From an uncultured Erysipelotrichaceae bacterium (GTDB lineage Bacteria > Bacillota_I > Bacilli_A > Erysipelotrichales > Erysipelotrichaceae): a stretch of 64,000 nucleotides of DNA. This document shows positions 8,243 to 17,038 of this stretch, piece after piece (within the stretch, counting starts at the first letter, position 1; the number at the start of each line of letters is the position of its first letter). The stretch is taken from positions 1 to 64,000 of the forward strand of contig OMXA01000002.1 in the NCBI GenBank assembly GCA_900314905.1, in the 5' to 3' direction. The notes beneath the pieces are model-generated. The model was not told the origin of the DNA. It made no database searches and saw nothing but the letters and a program-made list of their open reading frames with translations. The position numbers and the translations under genes are program-made.

Positions 8243-8316
8243 GATATGTGGCTGGATCTTCTATGTTTTGGAATTGCCCTCCTGCTGCATCATGCCGGCG
8301 TATTCTGAAAAAGCGC

Positions 8317-8345
8317 TTGATGACCCGGTTTCTGCGTGATACTAT
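8317..8345 (+). promoter_or_regulatory. Promoter of rplS
   Basis: TTGATG (8317-8322), a 17-base spacer, then TACTAT (8340-8345). It starts a leader of about 85 bases before rplS that contains GCGCAAAAGCGC and other short inverted repeats; autoregulation by L19 is possible but not shown. Confidence 0.55.
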
Positions 8346-8435
8346 ATACAAGCGCAAAAGCGCAGCCACTGTTCCGCTGGCCGCAATGGGACTATGAGCA
8401 GATCGGCGAAAACGTAAGCAGAAGGAGAAACAGAC

Positions 8436-8783
8436 ATGAGACTCGATTTAGTAGACAAGATCACAAAAGATCAGATCCGCAACGACATTCCTGAATTCCG
8501 CCCGGGCGACACGGTCAAGGTATTTGTCCGTATCCGTGAAGGTGAGAAGTCCCGTATTCAGCTGTTTGAAGGGGTTGTCGTAGGCATGCAGAACGGCGGG
8601 ATCGGCGAGACATTCACCGTCCGCAAGATTTCCAACGGCGTCGGTGTTCAGCGTACGTTCCCGAAGAACAGCCCGATCATCGATCATATCGAAGTAGCTC
8701 GTCACGGAAAAGTCCGCAGAGCAAAGCTCACTTACCTCAAGGGACGTTCCGCAAAGAATTCCCGTATCAAGGAAGATCGCTGA
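8436..8783 (+). CDS. rplS: 50S ribosomal protein L19
   Basis: 115 aa, the standard length. Family blocks [22 protein letters not shown] and [23 protein letters not shown] are present; L19 sits at the 30S-50S interface. The C-terminus [18 protein letters not shown] is typical. The start follows AGAAGGAGAAACAGAC. It has its own promoter and terminator, separate from the trmD/rimM genes that often accompany it. Confidence 0.98.
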   Translation: MRLDLVDKITKDQIRNDIPEFRPGDTVKVFVRIREGEKSRIQLFEGVVVGMQNGGIGETFTVRKISNGVGVQRTFPKNSPIIDHIEVARHGKVRRAKLTYLKGRSAKNSRIKEDR

Positions 8784-8789
8784 GATCAG

Positions 8790-8815
8790 AAAAGGTGCCG
8801 CCTGGCACCTTTTTC
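8790..8815 (+). terminator. Rho-independent terminator after rplS
   Basis: AAAAGGTGCC, 4-base loop, GGCACCTTTTT. The A-rich left arm also makes it usable in the opposite direction for the minus-strand gene at 8938. Confidence 0.9.
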
Positions 8816-8937
8816 AATGCTTTTTCGGATCTGATGGGGCATGGGAAAGACATCCTGCTTTCCTTTCAGTTTTGGGATCGGATGCACAGGCTCCGTGTCT
8901 GCCAGACAGGCTCATACCAGAATCACCTGACTCTGTT

Positions 8938-9435
8938 TCAGAAGTCTTCGCCTGGAATCGGCCAATGATCCGGGCTTGCACAGCAGAACCCATACTTGCT
9001 TGCGGTAACATAAACTGCATCCTTTCCATCTGCCAGTTTCAGATACACATAGTCCTCATCTTTAAAATCGTCTGTGATCTCGAGTTCTCTGCAGCGCCAG
9101 TACAGGTAATACCTTCCATTGTTTTCATTCAGGGTGATGCGGTCTGCGATTTCATCAGCTATCTCCTCTGCAGTCATGGGATGCCTGTGAGTCCGCAGAC
9201 CATGATATGCAATCTCACAGCCGCTTCCGGTTTTACTGCCTGTCGCATCATGCACCGCATAGGCTTCTTCGCCGCTGAAATCTGCGGTCTCTGCCGTCAG
9301 CTCCCTATCTGTCCGGATCTCGCTCCAGACTCCGTCCGCATTCTCTGCATATACGCTCGCACTGCCAAGAAGAATCGCAGAGACTGCATATGCGGCGATC
9401 CGTCCTCTGCTCCATCTGGTTTTTTCTATCTTCAT
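8938..9435 (-). CDS. Secreted protein of unknown function (165 aa)
   Basis: Start taken at MKIEKTRWSRGRIA because GGAGGA precedes it by nine bases; the frame is open further upstream but without a site. An N-terminal signal peptide (basic start, hydrophobic AAYAVSAILLGSASVYA, predicted cleavage after AYA-like residues near 30) is followed by an acidic, cysteine-containing globular domain ending ASPDHWPIPGEDF. I recognise no family. It lies alone, convergent with rplS. Confidence 0.6.
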   Translation of the reverse strand: MKIEKTRWSRGRIAAYAVSAILLGSASVYAENADGVWSEIRTDRELTAETADFSGEEAYAVHDATGSKTGSGCEIAYHGLRTHRHPMTAEEIADEIADRITLNENNGRYYLYWRCRELEITDDFKDEDYVYLKLADGKDAVYVTASKYGFCCASPDHWPIPGEDF

Positions 9436-9697
9436 GATGCTTTCCTCCGGTACTTGCAGAAGATCTGCATTCGTTCCAATTGCTGAGAATGCGCGCTGAT
9501 CTCTGTTCCTGAGCTGTTTTCTGTCCATGAGCCAGCACTTCGCATTCTTCTGATTCGAAGGTCCTTCATTAATACTACGATTCAGAAGCGCAGACGGTTC
9601 CTCGTACCGCAGTCTTTTCTGCATCGGTGAAAATCCTCCGCCAATCGTCGGAAAACTGCCATGCCATTGAGAATGATTTCTTTATCTTGGCGCATGC

Positions 9698-9706
9698 TGA
9701 TATAAT
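9698..9706 (+). promoter_or_regulatory. Extended -10 promoter
   Basis: TGATATAAT with TATAAT at 9701-9706, 19 bases before the start of the next gene, giving a very short leader. The expected -35 position is only weakly conserved. Confidence 0.55.
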
Positions 9707-9725
9707 CTTCCGGAAAGGTACCCGC

Positions 9726-10124
9726 ATGCAGAAGAGGAAACAGAAGAAGAATACCGGCCTGAAGATTGTTCTGATCGTTCTGATTGCAGCGATCGTCCTG
9801 CTGGGAAGCTATTCGCGGCTGAAGAAAGCGGCGGTGAAGACAGCAGCCGAAGTCGTCATCCGGAATCAGCTGGCAGATTACGGAATCACGGATCAGCAGA
9901 TCGATTCAGTTCTCGATCAGATCGAGGAAGAAGATCAGGAAACCGTCACGTCCATCATCAGCGAGCATGTGAGCGGATCTTCGGTCCAGGCCGTTTCGGA
10001 TTACATTGCGTCAGGAGATCTGAAGGGACTTGCAGAATATGCAGAAAGCGAGCTTTCCGAGAACGAGAAGCAGGAATTGATCGGTCTGGCTGAAAAGTAC
10101 CGGAAAAAGATCACGCTGCCATAA
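9726..10124 (+). CDS. Membrane-anchored protein of unknown function (132 aa)
   Basis: ATG 9726 follows GGAAAGG and a TATAAT box; the frame opens upstream but would start inside the promoter. A basic N-terminus (MQKRKQKKN) and one hydrophobic helix (about 11-27, IVLIVLIAAIVLLG) give a single-pass anchor, followed by an acidic extracellular helical domain. No recognised family. Confidence 0.7.
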   Translation: MQKRKQKKNTGLKIVLIVLIAAIVLLGSYSRLKKAAVKTAAEVVIRNQLADYGITDQQIDSVLDQIEEEDQETVTSIISEHVSGSSVQAVSDYIASGDLKGLAEYAESELSENEKQELIGLAEKYRKKITLP

Positions 10125-10146
10125 AGAAAAGCCTCATCGCTGAGGC
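10123..10146 (-). terminator. Terminator for the minus-strand gene at 10194
   Basis: Read on the minus strand: GCCTCA, loop GCGA, TGAGGC, then TTTTCTTT. The plus strand has no T run after the stem, so it mainly serves the minus strand. Confidence 0.75.
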
Positions 10147-10193
10147 ATAGGAACAGGAAAGAAAGGCTGTGCAGAATGCATGGCCTTTTCTGA

Positions 10194-10388
10194 TCAGGAA
10201 TGGCATTCTTCCTGCAGGCGTTCCTTGAACCAGGCACTGCGGTTGTCCATCGATTCCAGGGCGTCGATCAGCTGCTGATCATGGCGGACATTCAGCTTGA
10301 ATACATACCGCTTCACATACTGCTTCTGATACGACTCATTGTATTTCATCCGTTTCTGCCGGGTATCCGGCTTTTTCTTTCTGCCCAT
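10194..10388 (-). CDS. Small basic protein, possibly DNA-binding (64 aa)
   Basis: Start at MGRKKKPDTRQKR, preceded by AAAGGAAGA. The basic N-terminus and the KLNVRHDQQLIDALESM...RSAWFKERL pattern resemble a ribbon-helix-helix (strand followed by two helices), a fold common in small regulators. Family assignment is uncertain. It has its own promoter and terminator and diverges from lepB. Confidence 0.65.
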   Translation of the reverse strand: MGRKKKPDTRQKRMKYNESYQKQYVKRYVFKLNVRHDQQLIDALESMDNRSAWFKERLQEECHS

Positions 10389-10422
10389 GGGTTCTTCCTT
10401 TCTTCTGATTGGTATCCCAATC

Positions 10423-10451
10423 ATTATAGTACTGCCTGGATCCGATCGCAA
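10423..10451 (-). promoter_or_regulatory. Promoter of the small basic protein gene
   Basis: Minus-strand TTGCGA (10451-10446), 17-base spacer, TATAAT (10428-10423), 35 bases before the start codon. Confidence 0.7.
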
Positions 10452-10466
10452 TCAGAAGGAGGGCCT

Positions 10467-10493
10467 TTGAGATCGGAAAATCTGCGGTATAAT
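10467..10493 (+). promoter_or_regulatory. Promoter of lepB-rbgA-rnhB
   Basis: TTGAGA (10467-10472), 15-base spacer, TATAAT (10488-10493), then lepB 25 bases on. It is divergent from the promoter at 10423-10451 with only 15 bases between the two -35 boxes, so the two may influence each other. Confidence 0.65.
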
Positions 10494-10518
10494 GGGCGGA
10501 TGAAAGCAGGTGTCATCT

Positions 10519-11106
10519 ATGGATAGCGAAGAGAACAGAAACGGTTCTTCAGAACCGGAAGAGAAGAAGAATTCATTCTGGGCAGAAACCTGGGATTTCA
10601 TCCGGACACTTGTGATCTCGATGGTCTGCGTGTTTCTGGTTGCGCATTTCCTGGTGCGGCCGATCCGGGTGCAGGGGAATTCGATGTATCCGACTCTCGA
10701 ATCGGAGTCCATCGGTCTTGCCAATGTGCTCGGTGTGGAGATGGGCGACCTGAAGCGCTTTGATATTGCGATCATCTATCTTCCTGAGAAGAAAGAATAT
10801 CTGGTCAAGCGCATTATCGGCCTGCCAGGAGAAACCGTGTCTTACCAGGACGGACAGCTTTTCATCAATGGAGAAGCTCTCCAGGAACCATTCCTGAATC
10901 AGGATTACATCGCGCAATGGGGCGATCAGTTCATGAGTGATGTGGAACCGGTCACCCTGGGAAGCGACGAATACTACTGCCTGGGCGACAATCGTCCTAA
11001 CAGCCGTGACAGCCGTTATTACGGTCCCTTTGCAAAGAGCCATATCATTGCCAAAGGGGCCCTGATTATCTGGCCGTTTTCAGAGTTCGGAGTGAAGTCA
11101 TGGTAG
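10519..11106 (+). CDS. lepB: Signal peptidase I
   Basis: Cleaves signal peptides of Sec-exported proteins at the outer face of the membrane. One membrane segment (about 27-44), then the catalytic Ser55 in GNSMYPTL and the general-base Lys97 in YLVKRIIGLPGE, plus the box GDNRPNSRDSRYYGP. At 195 aa it is a normal single-spanning Bacillota type. ATG 10519 follows AGCAGGTG; GTG 10510 in the same frame is an alternative. The end overlaps rbgA by a few bases. Confidence 0.95.
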   Translation: MDSEENRNGSSEPEEKKNSFWAETWDFIRTLVISMVCVFLVAHFLVRPIRVQGNSMYPTLESESIGLANVLGVEMGDLKRFDIAIIYLPEKKEYLVKRIIGLPGETVSYQDGQLFINGEALQEPFLNQDYIAQWGDQFMSDVEPVTLGSDEYYCLGDNRPNSRDSRYYGPFAKSHIIAKGALIIWPFSEFGVKSW

Positions 11107-11981
11107 CGGTGCAGTGGTATCCGGGCCATATGGAAAAAGCCCGCCGGGAGATGAGCGATCATCTCAAGGCGGTGGATATGGTCATTGAGCTGAGGGACGC
11201 AAGAATTCCGAAGAGCTCCAGAAATCCGATGCTCGATCAGATGGCCCAGGGCAAGCCGAAGCTGATTCTTCTGAGCAAGGCAGATCTTGCCGACCCGCAG
11301 GAGACCGAGAAATGGCTGAACTGCCTTGGCACACAGCCCGATCAGAAAGCGATGGCCATCGATCTTCAGCATGATCAGTCGTATCGTCAGAAGATCGTTT
11401 CTGCGTGCCTGCAGCTGACTGAGGCAAGACGGGCAAGAATGATCCGGAAGGGCATCCATCCCCGGCCGATGCGGGCGATGGTATGCGGTGTGCCGAATGC
11501 GGGCAAGTCCACGCTGATCAATCGCATCGCCGGAAAGAATCAGGTGCGTACCGCAGATAAGCCGGGAGTGACCAGGAAGCTGGTCTGGATCAAGGCAGAC
11601 AGGAACCTGGAAATCCTTGATACGCCTGGCGTGCTCTGGCCGAAGTTCAGCGACCCGAAGACCGGATCGCTGCTTGCCGCGACCGGGGCAGTCAATGAAG
11701 ATATTCTGAACCTGGAGGAGATTGCGATGGATACGATTCATACGATCCGTTCCAGGTATCCTGGCGTGCTGGAAGCAGAATACGGTGCGGATGAATCGAC
11801 CCGCACCGATGTGATGCTCGATCAGATTGCTGCAGCCCGCCGCTTAGTCATCGAAGGAGAACAGCCGGACCGCAAGCGCGCTGCCGGCGTGTTCCTGCAT
11901 GAAATGCGCCGGGGAAGACTCGGCCGCTTTACCCTGGAGTCGCCTGATGAAAACGAAATCAATCCATCTGTGTCCGAATGA
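11100..11981 (+). CDS. rbgA: Ribosome biogenesis GTPase RbgA (YlqF)
   Basis: Circularly permuted GTPase needed for late 50S assembly. The motif order is permuted as expected: G4 LLSKADL (57-63), then G1 GVPNAGKST (130-138), then G3 DTPGV (174-178). The N-terminal WYPGHMEKAR is the family signature. 293 aa. Translationally coupled to lepB and rnhB, the order usual in Bacillota. Confidence 0.97.
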   Translation: MVAVQWYPGHMEKARREMSDHLKAVDMVIELRDARIPKSSRNPMLDQMAQGKPKLILLSKADLADPQETEKWLNCLGTQPDQKAMAIDLQHDQSYRQKIVSACLQLTEARRARMIRKGIHPRPMRAMVCGVPNAGKSTLINRIAGKNQVRTADKPGVTRKLVWIKADRNLEILDTPGVLWPKFSDPKTGSLLAATGAVNEDILNLEEIAMDTIHTIRSRYPGVLEAEYGADESTRTDVMLDQIAAARRLVIEGEQPDRKRAAGVFLHEMRRGRLGRFTLESPDENEINPSVSE

Positions 11982-12588
11982 GTATGAACATGCTTTCTGG
12001 GCAGAGGGCAGTCTGGTCATCGGACTGGACGAAGCCGGAAGAGGACCTCTGGCAGGTCCTCTGAGCGTGGCTGGCGTCATCTTTCCGATCGGCTATGAGA
12101 ACCCGGAAATCTATGACTCCAAGGCACTCAGCGAGAAAAAGCGTGAAAGGCTCTATGACACGATTCTGGAAGATGCGCTCTGGGCAGAAGTCGTGGAAGT
12201 CTCTCCGGCAGACATCGACCGCTATGATATCTATCACGCAGATATGCGGGCAATGGAGCAGATTGCTTCAGAAAGCGGAGTGTCGTGCATTCTGACGGAT
12301 GCCATGCCTTTTCATAACGGAACAAAGGTGATTTCCCTGGTCAAAGGAGATCAGAAGAGCATCTCCATCGCGGCGGCAAGCATCCTTGCCAAAGTGACCA
12401 GAGATCGTCTGATGATCCAGTATGATCAGGAATACCCGCAGTATGGATTTGCAAAGCATAAAGGCTATCCGACGAAACAGCATCTGGAGGCTCTGAGAAC
12501 TTATGGCATCACGCCGATCCATCGGAAAAGCTTCCGTCCGGTGATGGTGCAGCAGGAACAGCTGGATCTGTTTCCGGAAGAAAAATAG
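11947..12588 (+). CDS. rnhB: Ribonuclease HII
   Basis: Removes ribonucleotides and RNA from RNA-DNA hybrids. Active-site block GLDEAGRGPLAGP (26-38) carries the first metal-binding Asp28 and Glu29; YDSKALSEKKR and SIAAASILAKVTRD follow. Start ATG 11947 lies within rbgA after CTGGAGTCGCCTG, giving 213 aa, the normal size. The frame also opens earlier, inside rbgA, without a better site. Confidence 0.95.
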   Translation: MKTKSIHLCPNEYEHAFWAEGSLVIGLDEAGRGPLAGPLSVAGVIFPIGYENPEIYDSKALSEKKRERLYDTILEDALWAEVVEVSPADIDRYDIYHADMRAMEQIASESGVSCILTDAMPFHNGTKVISLVKGDQKSISIAAASILAKVTRDRLMIQYDQEYPQYGFAKHKGYPTKQHLEALRTYGITPIHRKSFRPVMVQQEQLDLFPEEK

Positions 12589-12642
12589 AGAAGGAACCCA
12601 GGAACTCTTCTGCTAGATAGAGGCAGGAGGGTTTTCTGACTG

Positions 12643-13437
12643 ATGAGGAGTGAACGAGAACTGCTGGCGGCGTATGCCGTGCGCTATCAGGGCGACTGGA
12701 AGAAGATTTCAAGGGCAATTGCCAGCAAGGAACCGGTTCCGGTTTATGAAGGGAAGGACCCTTATCTGACGATTGCGGATGAAGAATATCCTTCCTGCCT
12801 GCGCAGGCTGCGGTTTCCGCCCTGGGTCCTGTTCTATGCCGGCAATCCGGAACTGCTGAACGATCCGGCCGTGACCATCATCGGTTCCCGTGACATGCAT
12901 GCCTACGGAAAGCAGATGACAGTGCTTTCTGCTTCGATTCTTGCAGAGCGCTATGTGCTGGTCTCGGGCTTAGCAAAAGGGGTGGATGGAATAGTTCATC
13001 GAACTGCCCTGGCCAGAGGCGGACATACGATCGGGGTCATCGGCTGCGGCATCAATATCTCCTATCCCCGCTGCAATCTGGATCTGTACCGCCGGATGTC
13101 AGAAGATCAGCTGATCCTGAGCGAATATCCCCGTGATACGATGCCGGAAGCCTGGCATTTTCCATGGCGCAACCGGATTCTGGCAGCACTTGGAGAAGCA
13201 GTGGTCGTCACGGAAGCTAAGCGGACCAGCGGCACGATGCATACCGTCAATGAAGCAATTTCCCTCAGCAGAGAAGTCTGGTGCGTGCCTTATCCCTTTG
13301 GAGCAGTGGAAGGAGAAGGGTGCAACCTGCTGATCTCAGAGGGAGCAAATCTTCTGGTCAATGAAGATTCCTTAAGGGATCTCGCCCATGGCGGCAAGGA
13401 CATGAGGCTTGCAGAGAACTGCGGAAGTGTTGTATAA
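12643..13437 (+). CDS. dprA: DNA-processing protein DprA (native copy)
   Basis: RecA-loading protein for incoming single-stranded DNA. Rossmann blocks: TIIGSRDMHAYGK, VSGLAKGVDGIVHRTAL, GVIGCGINISYP, LILSEYP and FPWRNRILAALGEAVVV-TEAKRTSGT. At 264 aa it lacks the C-terminal winged-helix domain of longer DprA proteins. It sits in the canonical rnhB-dprA-topA order with composition like its neighbours, unlike the fragment at 1-690. The start follows AGGAGGG with a 13-base gap. Confidence 0.93.
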   Translation: MRSERELLAAYAVRYQGDWKKISRAIASKEPVPVYEGKDPYLTIADEEYPSCLRRLRFPPWVLFYAGNPELLNDPAVTIIGSRDMHAYGKQMTVLSASILAERYVLVSGLAKGVDGIVHRTALARGGHTIGVIGCGINISYPRCNLDLYRRMSEDQLILSEYPRDTMPEAWHFPWRNRILAALGEAVVVTEAKRTSGTMHTVNEAISLSREVWCVPYPFGAVEGEGCNLLISEGANLLVNEDSLRDLAHGGKDMRLAENCGSVV

Positions 13438-13466
13438 ACAGGAGGTATTCTGAGGTAGCAGAACAT

Positions 13467-15674
13467 ATGAAAGATCTTGTAATCGTAGAGTCTCCGTCCA
13501 AATCGAAGACCATACAGAAATATCTCGGGCCGGGATACGAAGTCGTCTCCAGCAAGGGGCACATCCGCGACCTGGCAATCAGAGGGAAAGACGGGCTCGG
13601 GGTAGACATCGAAAACGAGTTCAGGCCGACCTATGAGATTTCCAAGGACAAGGAAGATACCGTGAAGGAGCTGCAGAAGCTAGCTTCGAAGAGCGGCAAA
13701 GTCTATCTGGCAACCGACCCGGATCGCGAAGGAGAAGCGATTTCCTGGCACCTGGCTCAGGTGCTGGATCTGCCGGAGGATGAAGTTGACCGGGTCACGT
13801 TCCATGAAATCACGCATGATGCAGTTCAGGAAGCGTTCGGGAAACCTCGCACCATTGATATGGACCTCGTCCATTCCCAGGAAACCCGCAGAATTCTCGA
13901 CCGCATCATCGGGTTCAAGCTTTCCAAGCTTCTGCATAACAAGATCCGCTCGAAGTCGGCCGGCCGCGTGCAGTCGGTAGCCCTGAAGCTGATCGTCGAA
14001 CGCGAAAAGGAAATCCGGGCATTTGTTCCGGAAGAATACTGGACCATCGATGCGAAGTTTGCCAAGGATGGAAAGGAATTCCCGGCCAGCCTGTCGAAAA
14101 TCAACGGACAGAAGGCAGAGCTTCATAATCAGGAAGAAGCAGACAAGGCGTTTGAGCAGTGCCAGGGGGAGTTTACCGTCACTGCCATCAAGCCGACCTC
14201 CAAGAGCACGGCAGCCTTCAAGCCATTCATCACTTCCACCCTGCAGCAGGAAGCTTCCACGAAGCTGGGCTTTTCGGCAAAGCGTACCATGGCGATTGCC
14301 CAGCGCTTATATGAAGGCATCGACCTTGGCAATGGCCAGGAAGGCCTGATCACCTATATGCGTACCGATTCCACCCGTCTGTCTGATGTGTATATGAAGG
14401 CGGCGCATGAACGGATCGGCGCTCTGTATGGCAAAGACTACCAGGGCTTCTATCATGCCAAGAATGATGCCAATGCCCAGGATGCCCATGAAGCAATCCG
14501 GCCGACGAATCTCGACAACGATCCGGAGAAGATCAGAGAACATCTGACCAATGAGCAGTATCGTTTGTATAAGATGATCTATGCAAGAGCGCTGGCTTCC
14601 CAGATGGCAAATGCCAGGTTCTCGGGCGAATCGCTCGTGCTTTCAAGAAATGGCTATGACTTCACGGCCAGCGGGAGCCGCATGGTGTTCGACGGCTGGC
14701 TGAAGGTATACGGGGATTACTACTCCAGCAAGGATACGGTTCTGCCGGATCTTAGCGAGAATGAAAAGCTGACACCGTCGGAAATCAAGCCGAATCAGCA
14801 TTTCACGGAACCGCCTGCCAGATATACCGAAGCAAAGCTGATCAAGGAGATGGAAGAAGAAGGCATCGGCCGTCCTTCTACGTATGCCATGATCATCGAT
14901 ACGATTCAGGCAAGAGGCTATGTCGAGCTGAAACGGGCAACCGAGAAGTCCAAGACGAAGGTCTTCTTCCCGACGGAACAGGGAGAGCTGACGGTTGAGA
15001 AGCTGGATGAATTCTTCTCCAGCATCATCAATGTCCGCTATACTGCCGATATGGAGACTGATCTCGATGAGATCGCCGAAGGCAAGGCAGATGAAGTGGA
15101 AACGCTGACAGCCTTCTGGAAGAAGTTCTCTCCATTGCTGGATGAAGCCTATGAGAAGATGGAAAAAGTCCAGCCGGAGAAAGTCGGAGAGAAATGCCCG
15201 GAATGCGGCGGTGACCTGGTCTACCGCAATGGCCGGTTCGGCAAGTTCATCTCCTGCTCCAATTTCCCGAAGTGCCGCTACACGAGGCAGCTTGACGGAA
15301 AAGAGAAAGAGAAGCCGGAGCCGACCGGGAAGATCTGCCCGGAGTGCGGCGGGGAGCTATTGAAGCGAAAGAGCCGCTTCGGAACCTATTTCCTTGGCTG
15401 CTCGAACTTCCCGAAGTGCCGTTATATGGAAAATCTGGATGGCGAGCGGATTCTTTCCAGGAAAGAACGCTATGCGAAAAAGCAGGAAGATCAGGCGGAA
15501 GAAAAACCGGCAGGAAAGAAAACCGTAAAGAAGACCGCCGTCAGGAAAGCTTCTGCAAAGAAAACCTCTGCAAAGAAGACCGCGGCAGGGAAGAAGACTT
15601 CATCCGGAACAGCAGCCGCGAAGAAGCCAGCTGCCCGGAAGAAAGCAGCCAGAAAGACGGAAACCGCAGAGTAG
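13467..15674 (+). CDS. topA: DNA topoisomerase I
   Basis: Relaxes negative supercoils by transient single-strand breaks. Toprim domain starts VIVESPSKSKTIQKYLG with the acidic DPDREGEA; the catalytic tyrosine is Tyr297 in ITYMRTDSTRLS. Two C-terminal four-cysteine zinc ribbons (CPECGG...CSNFPKC) follow. The protein ends in a tail of about 55 residues built of Lys, Ala, Thr and Ser (KKTAVRKASAKKTSAKK-like), resembling histone H1 tails and probably adding DNA affinity. 735 aa. Confidence 0.97.
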   Translation: MKDLVIVESPSKSKTIQKYLGPGYEVVSSKGHIRDLAIRGKDGLGVDIENEFRPTYEISKDKEDTVKELQKLASKSGKVYLATDPDREGEAISWHLAQVLDLPEDEVDRVTFHEITHDAVQEAFGKPRTIDMDLVHSQETRRILDRIIGFKLSKLLHNKIRSKSAGRVQSVALKLIVEREKEIRAFVPEEYWTIDAKFAKDGKEFPASLSKINGQKAELHNQEEADKAFEQCQGEFTVTAIKPTSKSTAAFKPFITSTLQQEASTKLGFSAKRTMAIAQRLYEGIDLGNGQEGLITYMRTDSTRLSDVYMKAAHERIGALYGKDYQGFYHAKNDANAQDAHEAIRPTNLDNDPEKIREHLTNEQYRLYKMIYARALASQMANARFSGESLVLSRNGYDFTASGSRMVFDGWLKVYGDYYSSKDTVLPDLSENEKLTPSEIKPNQHFTEPPARYTEAKLIKEMEEEGIGRPSTYAMIIDTIQARGYVELKRATEKSKTKVFFPTEQGELTVEKLDEFFSSIINVRYTADMETDLDEIAEGKADEVETLTAFWKKFSPLLDEAYEKMEKVQPEKVGEKCPECGGDLVYRNGRFGKFISCSNFPKCRYTRQLDGKEKEKPEPTGKICPECGGELLKRKSRFGTYFLGCSNFPKCRYMENLDGERILSRKERYAKKQEDQAEEKPAGKKTVKKTAVRKASAKKTSAKKTAAGKKTSSGTAAAKKPAARKKAARKTETAE

Positions 15675-15679
15675 AATGG

Positions 15680-15705
15680 AAACCGGGCAGCTCCCGGTTT
15701 TTATT
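15680..15705 (+). terminator. Terminator after topA
   Basis: AACCGGG (15681-15687), 5-base loop, CCCGGTT (15693-15699) and a T run (TTTTTATT). Confidence 0.8.
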
Positions 15706-15736
15706 CAGAACGGATATTGATCCCTGGGAGTGAAGG

Positions 15737-17038
15737 ATGGAAAAACATGCAGCAGTGATCGGAGCCGGCCTGGCTGGCTCAGAAGCAGCTTATCAGCTGA
15801 CAAAGCGGGGAATTGCCGTGGATCTCTATGAGATGAAACCTGCAAAGAAAACCCCGGCCCATAGTGAAGATACGTTTGCAGAGCTGGTCTGCTCGAATTC
15901 TCTGAAGAATGAAGCGCTGACCAATGCCTGCGGCTTATTGAAGCAGGAGATGAGAACAGTCGGATCTCTGATCCTCAATAGTGCAGAACACCATAAAGTT
16001 CCAGCCGGCGCAGCTCTGGCAGTAGACCGGGAAGGATTCTCCAGGGAAATTGATGCCTGGATCCGCAATTGTCCATTGATCACGGTCCATGAAGAAGAAG
16101 TCTCCGTGATTCCCGATGGACCATGCATCATCGCGACCGGACCGCTGACCAGCGACAGCCTGATGGCAGCGCTGAAACAGCTGTTTCCGGAAGAAGACTG
16201 CTATTTCTATGATGCGGAAGCACCGATTGTCACCGCAGAGTCGATTGATTTCTCAATTGCCTACCGCAAGTCCAGATATGACCGGGGAGAGGCGGATTAT
16301 ATCAACTGTCCGATGAATGAAGCAGAGTTCGATGCGTTCTATGATGCATTGATGAAGGCAGATACCGTGCCTCTGCATTCGTTTGAGAAAGAAGTCTACT
16401 TTGAAGGCTGCATGCCCTTTGAAGTCATGGCGAGAAGGGGAAAAAAGACGCTGCTCTTCGGACCGATGAAGCCGGTCGGCTTGAGAAAGCCGGATGGCAC
16501 GAGGCCTTATGCCGTCGTGCAGCTTCGTCAGGATGATGCGGCAGGCACGATGTACAACATCGTCGGCTTCCAGACGCACCTCACCTGGGGCGCCCAGAAG
16601 CAGGTTCTGCGCATGATTCCTGGTCTTCAGAATGCAGAATTTGTCAGATACGGTGTCATGCACCGGAATACCTATCTCAATGCACCGAAGCATCTGCTTC
16701 CAACCTTTCAGACCAGAGTGCGGCCGGATCTGTTCTTTGCCGGTCAGATCACGGGCGTTGAGGGATATGTGGAATCTGCAGCCAGCGGCATGCTGGCGGG
16801 AATCAATCTGGCGCATCTCCTTCATGGAGAACCCCTGGAGACTCTTGGCAATGATACGATGCTCGGCGCTCTGACCACTTATATCACGCAGGCGGACCCG
16901 GAGCATTTTCAGCCGATGAATGCCAGCTTCGGCATCATGCACCTGAAGACTCCGGTGAAGAAAGCAGAACGCAAGGAAGCCTATGCGAAGCAGTCTCTCC
17001 CCATCATCGAAGAAGAGGTCCGCAATGGCAGACTTTGA
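15737..17038 (+). CDS. trmFO: tRNA U54 methyltransferase, folate/FAD-dependent
   Basis: Makes ribothymidine at position 54 of tRNA using methylenetetrahydrofolate and FADH2. The N-terminal dinucleotide fold is [16 protein letters not shown]; the family blocks [20 protein letters not shown] and [16 protein letters not shown] are present. 433 aa is the usual length. RBS GGAGTGAAGG. It overlaps xerC by 14 bases, the common trmFO-xerC arrangement. Confidence 0.97.
   Translation: MEKHAAVIGAGLAGSEAAYQLTKRGIAVDLYEMKPAKKTPAHSEDTFAELVCSNSLKNEALTNACGLLKQEMRTVGSLILNSAEHHKVPAGAALAVDREGFSREIDAWIRNCPLITVHEEEVSVIPDGPCIIATGPLTSDSLMAALKQLFPEEDCYFYDAEAPIVTAESIDFSIAYRKSRYDRGEADYINCPMNEAEFDAFYDALMKADTVPLHSFEKEVYFEGCMPFEVMARRGKKTLLFGPMKPVGLRKPDGTRPYAVVQLRQDDAAGTMYNIVGFQTHLTWGAQKQVLRMIPGLQNAEFVRYGVMHRNTYLNAPKHLLPTFQTRVRPDLFFAGQITGVEGYVESAASGMLAGINLAHLLHGEPLETLGNDTMLGALTTYITQADPEHFQPMNASFGIMHLKTPVKKAERKEAYAKQSLPIIEEEVRNGRL

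Noticed and set aside
6855-8369. 504-codon minus-strand frame opposite comB-like and HAD genes
   Set aside because: A shadow of well-supported plus-strand genes with coupled starts.
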